64,000 bases of DNA from Bacteriovoracaceae bacterium. GTDB taxonomy: Bacteria > Bdellovibrionota > Bacteriovoracia > Bacteriovoracales > Bacteriovoracaceae. Position 1 is the stretch's first letter. Each line of letters starts with the position of its first letter. Below, piece by piece: positions 59,389 through 64,000 of the stretch. Where the stretch lies: assembly GCA_029865945.1 (NCBI GenBank), contig JARXAH010000093.1:1-64000 (forward strand), in the 5' to 3' direction. The position numbers and the translations under genes were made by a program. A model generated the notes under the pieces. The model did not search any database. It saw only the letters and a program-made list of their open reading frames with translations, and was not told where the DNA came from.

Positions 59389-59850
59389 ATGGAATTAGAT
59401 AAAATAAAAAAATTCCTAGAACTAGCGCGTAAGGAAAACGTAGCAGAGTTAGACTATCAGTCGAATGATATTAAAATTCGCGTCTCCTTTAAGCAGCGTT
59501 CCACTGAAATTCATCTGCCATCCAATAACCCAATATCCGTCTCTGATTCCCAAAGAAAAGACCAAAAATTTTCTAAAGTTGATAGTGGTCCTGCGCCTGC
59601 AGAAGATCTTAATCTTATCCTAGTGAAGGCCCCTTTTGTGGGAACTTATTATAGCTCTGCTGGTCCAGGTGAACCTCCCTACATTAAGGTTGGAGACAAA
59701 GTTAAGACGGGACAAACCTTATGTATCCTCGAGGCCATGAAAATTATGAACGAGATTGAATGTGAGCAAAGCGGACAAATCGTGGAAATTTGCGTGGAAA
59801 ATGAAAATTATGTGGAGTACGGGCAAATTCTTTTCAAAATTAAACCTTAA
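59389..59850 (+). CDS. accB: Biotin carboxyl carrier protein of acetyl-CoA carboxylase
   Basis: Carries the carboxybiotin between biotin carboxylase and carboxyltransferase in the first step of fatty acid synthesis. The 153-residue protein from ATG 59389 (GGGAGAGAG upstream) has the N-terminal helix MELDKIKKFLELARKENVAE, a Ser/Pro-rich linker (55-75) and the biotinyl domain: VKAPFVGTYYSSAGPGEPPY, VGDKVKTGQTLCI, LEAMKIMNEIECEQSG (biotinylated Lys), GQIVEI. The thumb residues GEPPY are retained. accC follows after 18 bases. Confidence 0.95.
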   Translation: MELDKIKKFLELARKENVAELDYQSNDIKIRVSFKQRSTEIHLPSNNPISVSDSQRKDQKFSKVDSGPAPAEDLNLILVKAPFVGTYYSSAGPGEPPYIKVGDKVKTGQTLCILEAMKIMNEIECEQSGQIVEICVENENYVEYGQILFKIKP

Positions 59851-59868
59851 TTTTTGATTGGCGATTTT

Positions 59869-61230
59869 ATGTTAAAAAATATTCGAAAAGTTTTAATCGC
59901 CAATCGAGGCGAGATCGCAGTACGAGTCATTAGAAGTTGCCGCGAGCTTGGTATCGAAACCGTTGCTGTTTATTCTACCGCCGATGAAAATTCCCTACAC
60001 GTAAAAATTGCCGATGAATCTGTGTGTATTGGCCCACCTAAATCAAAAGATAGCTATTTAAATATTCCCTCAATTTTGTCAGCGGCCCATATTACTGGTG
60101 CGGATGCTATCCATCCTGGCTATGGTTTTCTCTCTGAGAATTCAGAATTCGCAAGTCTTTGTAAAAAAATGAATATCACTTTCATTGGGCCAAGCGTTTC
60201 TTGTATTGAAATGATGGGTAGTAAAATTGAATCTAAAATTTTAGCAAAAAGAGCAGGGGTGCCTACACTAGAGCCAATTTACGTTAAAGGTGAGGCGGAT
60301 GAAAAAATTTTAGAAGAAGCTGCCAAACTTGGCTATCCAGTATTAATCAAGGCCTCTGCAGGTGGTGGCGGCCGAGGCATGCAACGAATTGATCAAGCGT
60401 CACAATTATTGGGGTCCATTAAGAAATTACAAACGGAAGCGGAGCTAGCATTCGGAGATAGCACTCTTTTTATTGAAAAATATATTACGAAACCAAGACA
60501 TATTGAAGTTCAAATTCTCGCAGATAAGCACGGGAATCAAATTCATTTAGGTGAAAGAGATTGTACCATTCAAAGACGCTATCAAAAAATTGTCGAAGAA
60601 TCCCCGTCTCCCGTTTTGAGCGAAATCGTGCGAGAAGAAATGTTCAAGGCCTCTTTAAGTTTGGCCAAACTCGTCAACTATGATTCGGTTGGAACCATGG
60701 AATTTTTGTATGACTTAGATGCTCAGAAATTTTATTTTATGGAGATGAATACTCGGATTCAAGTGGAACATCCCGTAACTGAGCACCGAGTTGACGTAGA
60801 TCTAATTACCGAACAAATTTTAGTGGCCGACGGATCCCCGCTTCGTTACAAGCAAGAGGAAATCATTTTTCGCAATCACGTCATTGAATGCAGAATTAAT
60901 GCAGAAGATCCATGGACGATGACCCCATCGCCTGGAATGGTAGATCACTATCATCGACCTGGGGGGTTAGGGATTCGAGTAGATGACTATATTTATACTG
61001 GATACGTCGTCCCTCCTTTTTATGATTCCTTAGTTTCAAAAATTATTGTTTATGCTCGAAATCGTGATGAGTGTATCAGGCGAATGCTGCGAGCCTTAAA
61101 CGATACGACTATCATCGGAATTCGAACCAATTTAGAATTACATAAAAAAATTCTAGAGCACGAAAAATTTCGAAATCACGACTACACCACTGATTTTCTC
61201 GCGAAAGAAATTTACTCTCAAAAGAACTGA
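59869..61230 (+). CDS. accC: Biotin carboxylase subunit of acetyl-CoA carboxylase
   Basis: ATP-dependent carboxylation of biotin on AccB. The 453-residue protein has VLIANRGEIAVRVIRSCREL, AIHPGYGFLSENSEFASLCK, the ATP-grasp loop KASAGGGGRGMQRID, EKYITKPRHIEVQILADKHG, LGERDCTIQRRYQKIVEESP and the carboxylation-site block FYFMEMNTRIQVEHPVTEHR. Length is normal. ATG 59869 fits family alignment; a TTG five codons earlier is unlikely. accD and accA are not in the window. Confidence 0.96.
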   Translation: MLKNIRKVLIANRGEIAVRVIRSCRELGIETVAVYSTADENSLHVKIADESVCIGPPKSKDSYLNIPSILSAAHITGADAIHPGYGFLSENSEFASLCKKMNITFIGPSVSCIEMMGSKIESKILAKRAGVPTLEPIYVKGEADEKILEEAAKLGYPVLIKASAGGGGRGMQRIDQASQLLGSIKKLQTEAELAFGDSTLFIEKYITKPRHIEVQILADKHGNQIHLGERDCTIQRRYQKIVEESPSPVLSEIVREEMFKASLSLAKLVNYDSVGTMEFLYDLDAQKFYFMEMNTRIQVEHPVTEHRVDVDLITEQILVADGSPLRYKQEEIIFRNHVIECRINAEDPWTMTPSPGMVDHYHRPGGLGIRVDDYIYTGYVVPPFYDSLVSKIIVYARNRDECIRRMLRALNDTTIIGIRTNLELHKKILEHEKFRNHDYTTDFLAKEIYSQKN

Positions 61231-61313
61231 GAACTACTTCCTTCTAATTCAGTCTGATTTAGTCTGATTTCATAATTGATACTAGAAATGGACAGGCCAT
61301 TGTAAAATAGTAT

Positions 61314-62741
61314 ATGGCCAAAATTGGTAATTTCCAGAGCTATATTGATCTAGACGATGAAGAATTTCATTCACGATTAGAGCAAGATTTTCCACCGAAA
61401 GACAAAACTTGGTTTGAGCAGCTTTACGAATTTAACGAGCTTCTGAAATCTCTTTCTTTAGATCCAAAGTGGGATTTCTCGTCTAAAGAAAAATGGATGA
61501 AAAGAGTAAGCGAATTTTTTCTTTTCCATTTTTCCAATAAAATAGATTTCAGTTCCCAGGGTAACTTAAGCATCTCAAATTTTTTTCTCTCCAGACTTAT
61601 TGATATATCCATGAGTGAGGGAAATTTAGAGTTAGCAAAAAAATTATCTTCACAATTAGATGCTAAGAATTTTCATGGCCATGAAAATATACTTAATCCT
61701 ATTTTACCCTTTCTGGACGTCGAGCAATTATATCTTTTATTAACATCTCAGATAAAACGAAATTCTGTCTCACAAATTAAGGAAATCTATCAAGAATTTT
61801 ATACGCAATGCATTTCTAGGAAAATGTGGAATGAGAAATTTAGATTTTTATTAGAAGAGCTTAGAAATTTGTCAAAAATTTATTTACTCGAAAGCAATTT
61901 TAAACAAGCATTTTTAATAGATTTGTTACTCCTCATCGATCTATGTGTCTCCCAGTACACTAAGCTTCAAGTTCCTATGTTTCGAAGAAAAAAAGAATTT
62001 TTATTTCTTTTTTACTACCGAAATTCCTATGATTTCGGTTTATTCACTCTTTTACTTTATTCCAAAAATGCAGGAAATACGGAGATTTTTGATTCGATCT
62101 TAAATTTAATTAAGGAACAAAAAAATAAAAACTACACGCTCTTAAGCAAGGATGTTTTTAGTTCACTACTGGTTGTGGGATTGGGAAGTGAAAAAAATGG
62201 TTCCCTTTTGAAAGAATTTTTTCCGGCGAAAGAGAATCAATCAGATTCTGATTTTGATTTTGATTTTGATTCTGACATCGATTTCGAGCTTGATCCTTAT
62301 CCTAATAATTTGGCCAAGGGACCTTCAGAAAAAAATAATGATAATGGCGGAGATCAGACCCGATTTCCTTTGGCCATCAATTTTAAACCATCCAATGAAG
62401 AAGAAAATAAAATTTATATTGAAACCCTAAAGCAATTTGGCAAATACAAAGAGGCCGTAAAATACATACGGGCCAATGGACTAAATAAAGATTTTTACTG
62501 GGTACTTGAAGAAGCAGAGTTACTCTTTAAGTTAAATAAGTGGGAAGAGTGCTTACAGCTCCTTGAGGCGCTAAATCTTAATGGCCAAAAGATAGAATTT
62601 CAAAATGCAAGCAATTACTTGATGGGAGAGGTGTATCAAAAACAAGGGCAAATTTCCCTAGCTAGAGGGTACTATAAAAAAGTATTCTCAAACAATCCCA
62701 ACTACTTGTTAGTTAAAAATAAATTAGATGAAACTAAATAG
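61314..62741 (+). CDS. TPR-like protein of unknown function
   Basis: A 475-residue helical protein, no signal peptide or membrane helix. Residues 1-300 are irregular helical repeats (LIDISMSEGNLELAKKLSSQ; FKQAFLIDLLLLIDLC). A strongly acidic stretch at 310-330 (SDSDFDFDFDSDIDFELD) comes from GATTTT-type hexamers. The C-terminal 120 residues are TPR pairs (IYIETLKQFGKYKEAVKYIR; ALNLNGQKIEFQNASNYLMG; QGQISLARGYYKKVFSNNPN). Only TAAAAT seven bases before the ATG and no ribosome site is seen, so the mRNA may be leaderless. It overlaps the next gene by 14 bases. Confidence 0.7.
   Translation: MAKIGNFQSYIDLDDEEFHSRLEQDFPPKDKTWFEQLYEFNELLKSLSLDPKWDFSSKEKWMKRVSEFFLFHFSNKIDFSSQGNLSISNFFLSRLIDISMSEGNLELAKKLSSQLDAKNFHGHENILNPILPFLDVEQLYLLLTSQIKRNSVSQIKEIYQEFYTQCISRKMWNEKFRFLLEELRNLSKIYLLESNFKQAFLIDLLLLIDLCVSQYTKLQVPMFRRKKEFLFLFYYRNSYDFGLFTLLLYSKNAGNTEIFDSILNLIKEQKNKNYTLLSKDVFSSLLVVGLGSEKNGSLLKEFFPAKENQSDSDFDFDFDSDIDFELDPYPNNLAKGPSEKNNDNGGDQTRFPLAINFKPSNEEENKIYIETLKQFGKYKEAVKYIRANGLNKDFYWVLEEAELLFKLNKWEECLQLLEALNLNGQKIEFQNASNYLMGEVYQKQGQISLARGYYKKVFSNNPNYLLVKNKLDETK
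62244..62273. repeat. GATTCT/GATTTT hexamers coding an acidic tract
   Basis: GATTCT, three GATTTT, then GATTCT encode DSDFDFDFDS, followed by related Asp/Phe/Leu codons. An in-frame hexamer array like the one in the TMTC-like gene. Confidence 0.85.
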
Positions 62742-64000
62742 ATTAAAAAAATTATTTTATATTTTTGTCCTGTTTTTTATCGTTAGCCAGTTTATTCTAT
62801 GGAAAATCTTAAACTCATCTTATTTTGCAAGTTTTATTAGCGATATCCTTAACCAAGAATTGGCAAAAAATAATGAAGTAAAATTTAAATTTAATGGTTT
62901 GGGTGTTTCCTTTTATCCGCCCGGTATTGAAATTGAAAATGTAGAAATAGAGTCAAAACATAAGATTGAAATTTTCGATTATTTTTACTTGAAATCTCCA
63001 AAACTCGTTTTGCAATTGCATTTATTTTCCCATACCGGAAGAAAGTACAGAATCAGTAACGTAGAACTTGAAGGGCCAAGTATAGAAATATCCTTCGACG
63101 ATGATTGGTTGAAAAAAAATCAACATGAGAACAACCAATGGTGGGGCGATCAGCTTCAGACAACAATAAATAACTTAATGCTTCAAGATTCCTTTGAATT
63201 ACTTAGGCTCGCTGTTAGTGATGCTAAGGTGAGATCAAATTGGATAAACCTTCAGTCCAAAGAAATTTCCTTAGAGCGAAATGGAAAAGAGTATGCTGGG
63301 AAATTAGAAATTGAAAACGTAATCCTTCTCAATAAAGACTTATACGAATATAAAATTCCTAAAATCAATTTCTTGAATTTCGAAACGAGATTGTCTAACA
63401 ATTCCCTTTTTTTTGATAAGTTGGAATTAAGTTCCACTGGATTAGATTTTAATGGCCAAGGTGAAATGAGGGGAATCTATTCTAAAAATAAAACATCTTT
63501 GGATTTTGAGTTAAAATTAAAAACGAATCAAGCTTTTATCGATTATTGGGCCATTCCGAAATATGTGACCTCAGGGGATACCAATTTAATACTAAAAACC
63601 AGCGGGCGCTTATTTAATCCCAAAATCGAAGGAAAAATAGAAGTCTCCAATTTAAATTCGAAATTTGCCGACCTATCTTTTGCTAGTGTCACATTTTTTT
63701 TAGAAGAGGAAAAAATACGAGCAAGAAAAATATTTCTTAAAGACTTGTCCTCTGGTGAGATGGAGTCAGATAAACTTAATCTCGTCTATGATTTTGCTAA
63801 TTTCAAATTTTTAAACGCCTCAGGCGAAGTCTTTGCGAGAAATTTTTCCTTAAAATCTGCTTTGAAATATGTTCCTTCTGTTGCCAATGTCATCGATGGA
63901 AAAATTTCAGGGCCCATCTCCGTGGAGGTATTGAGAGATCACTGGCCTGTGAAAATTTTTGGGAAAGGTGCTAAGGCAATCGATTTATCTCTCAACTTAG
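62728..64000 (+). CDS. AsmA/TamB-like membrane-anchored protein (3' end outside window)
   Basis: I translated 424 codons from ATG 62728 with no stop to the window end. It starts MKLNRLKKLFYIFVLFFIVS with one anchor helix, then a long periplasmic region of amphipathic strands: FKFNGLGVSFYPPGIEIENV, RISNVELEGPSIEISFDDDW, LELSSTGLDFNGQGEMRGIY, ILKTSGRLFNPKIEGKIEVS and a KFADLSFASVTFFLEEEKIR segment. The GRLFNPKIEGKIEV phrase (x-G-x-P-x-L-x-G) and the anchor-plus-strands architecture are those of AsmA/TamB/YhdP lipid-transfer bridge proteins. The start overlaps the TPR gene by 14 bases. Total length unknown. Confidence 0.7.
   Translation, partial: MKLNRLKKLFYIFVLFFIVSQFILWKILNSSYFASFISDILNQELAKNNEVKFKFNGLGVSFYPPGIEIENVEIESKHKIEIFDYFYLKSPKLVLQLHLFSHTGRKYRISNVELEGPSIEISFDDDWLKKNQHENNQWWGDQLQTTINNLMLQDSFELLRLAVSDAKVRSNWINLQSKEISLERNGKEYAGKLEIENVILLNKDLYEYKIPKINFLNFETRLSNNSLFFDKLELSSTGLDFNGQGEMRGIYSKNKTSLDFELKLKTNQAFIDYWAIPKYVTSGDTNLILKTSGRLFNPKIEGKIEVSNLNSKFADLSFASVTFFLEEEKIRARKIFLKDLSSGEMESDKLNLVYDFANFKFLNASGEVFARNFSLKSALKYVPSVANVIDGKISGPISVEVLRDHWPVKIFGKGAKAIDLSLNL

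Overview
The window is AT-rich and gene-dense, with many TTG and GTG starts and many 1-20 base gene overlaps. It looks like a Gram-negative, flagellated, piliated bacterium of the Bdellovibrio/Bacteriovorax type (Bdellovibrionota). The pointers are a myxobacterial-style type IV pilus set (pilB-T-C, pilGHI-like ABC genes, pilD, pilMNOPQ), mutS2 beside an NFACT gene, a Bat operon, several outer-membrane barrels, and a Maf-like protein next to fliD-fliS. This placement is an inference; there is no rRNA or marker gene here to prove it.

Layout. 1-8.4 kb (minus strand): fliD, fliS, a FliT-like helical protein, a short Maf N-terminal-like protein, two large glycosyltransferase-like proteins, nadK and the start of recN. 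8.5-12.7 kb (plus): an unknown membrane protein, rlmE, a penicillin-binding transpeptidase and lepB. 12.9-24.1 kb: secreted and outer-membrane proteins, mutS2 divergent from and overlapping an NFACT/RqcH-like gene, two porin-like barrels, a sugar N-acyltransferase, a GT2 enzyme and an RlmI-like methyltransferase. 24.1-31.5 kb: a Bat operon (moxR, DUF58, BatX-like, batA, a batB-batC fusion, batD) running into ribF.

32.4-35.7 kb is the one clearly accessory stretch. It holds a HigBA-type toxin-antitoxin pair, a class II Fic protein with a small basic partner ORF, two orphan small ORFs and a decayed gene fragment. It is bounded by two copies of the ribF 3' end exactly 2,910 bases apart, as expected for insertion at the ribF 3' end. 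I see no integrase.

35.7-57.0 kb is a type IV pilus locus: pilB, pilT, pilC and two tandem pilins, then a TMTC-like TPR glycosyltransferase candidate, pilD, pilI and pilH-like ABC genes and a pilG-like protein, and finally pilMNOPQ behind their own promoter. A tightly coupled surface-glycan operon (methyltransferase, two GT2 enzymes, sugar epimerase/reductase, UDP-GlcNAc 2-epimerase-like) sits between the ABC genes and pilM. The second pilin has no ATG, GTG or TTG start and appears to use ATT. 57.1-64 kb: a TPR protein, the aroQ-efp-accB-accC cluster, another TPR protein and the beginning of an AsmA/TamB-like protein.

Candidates for undescribed biology: (i) the fliD-linked Maf-N plus two glycosyltransferase-like proteins as a split flagellin-modification module; (ii) the TMTC-like protein as a pilin glycosyltransferase; (iii) the mutS2/NFACT divergent pair as a ribosome-rescue module; (iv) the ribF-bounded insert whose two toxin genes both look leaderless; (v) the ATT-start pilin. 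No tRNA, rRNA, CRISPR array, transposase or prophage gene was seen.
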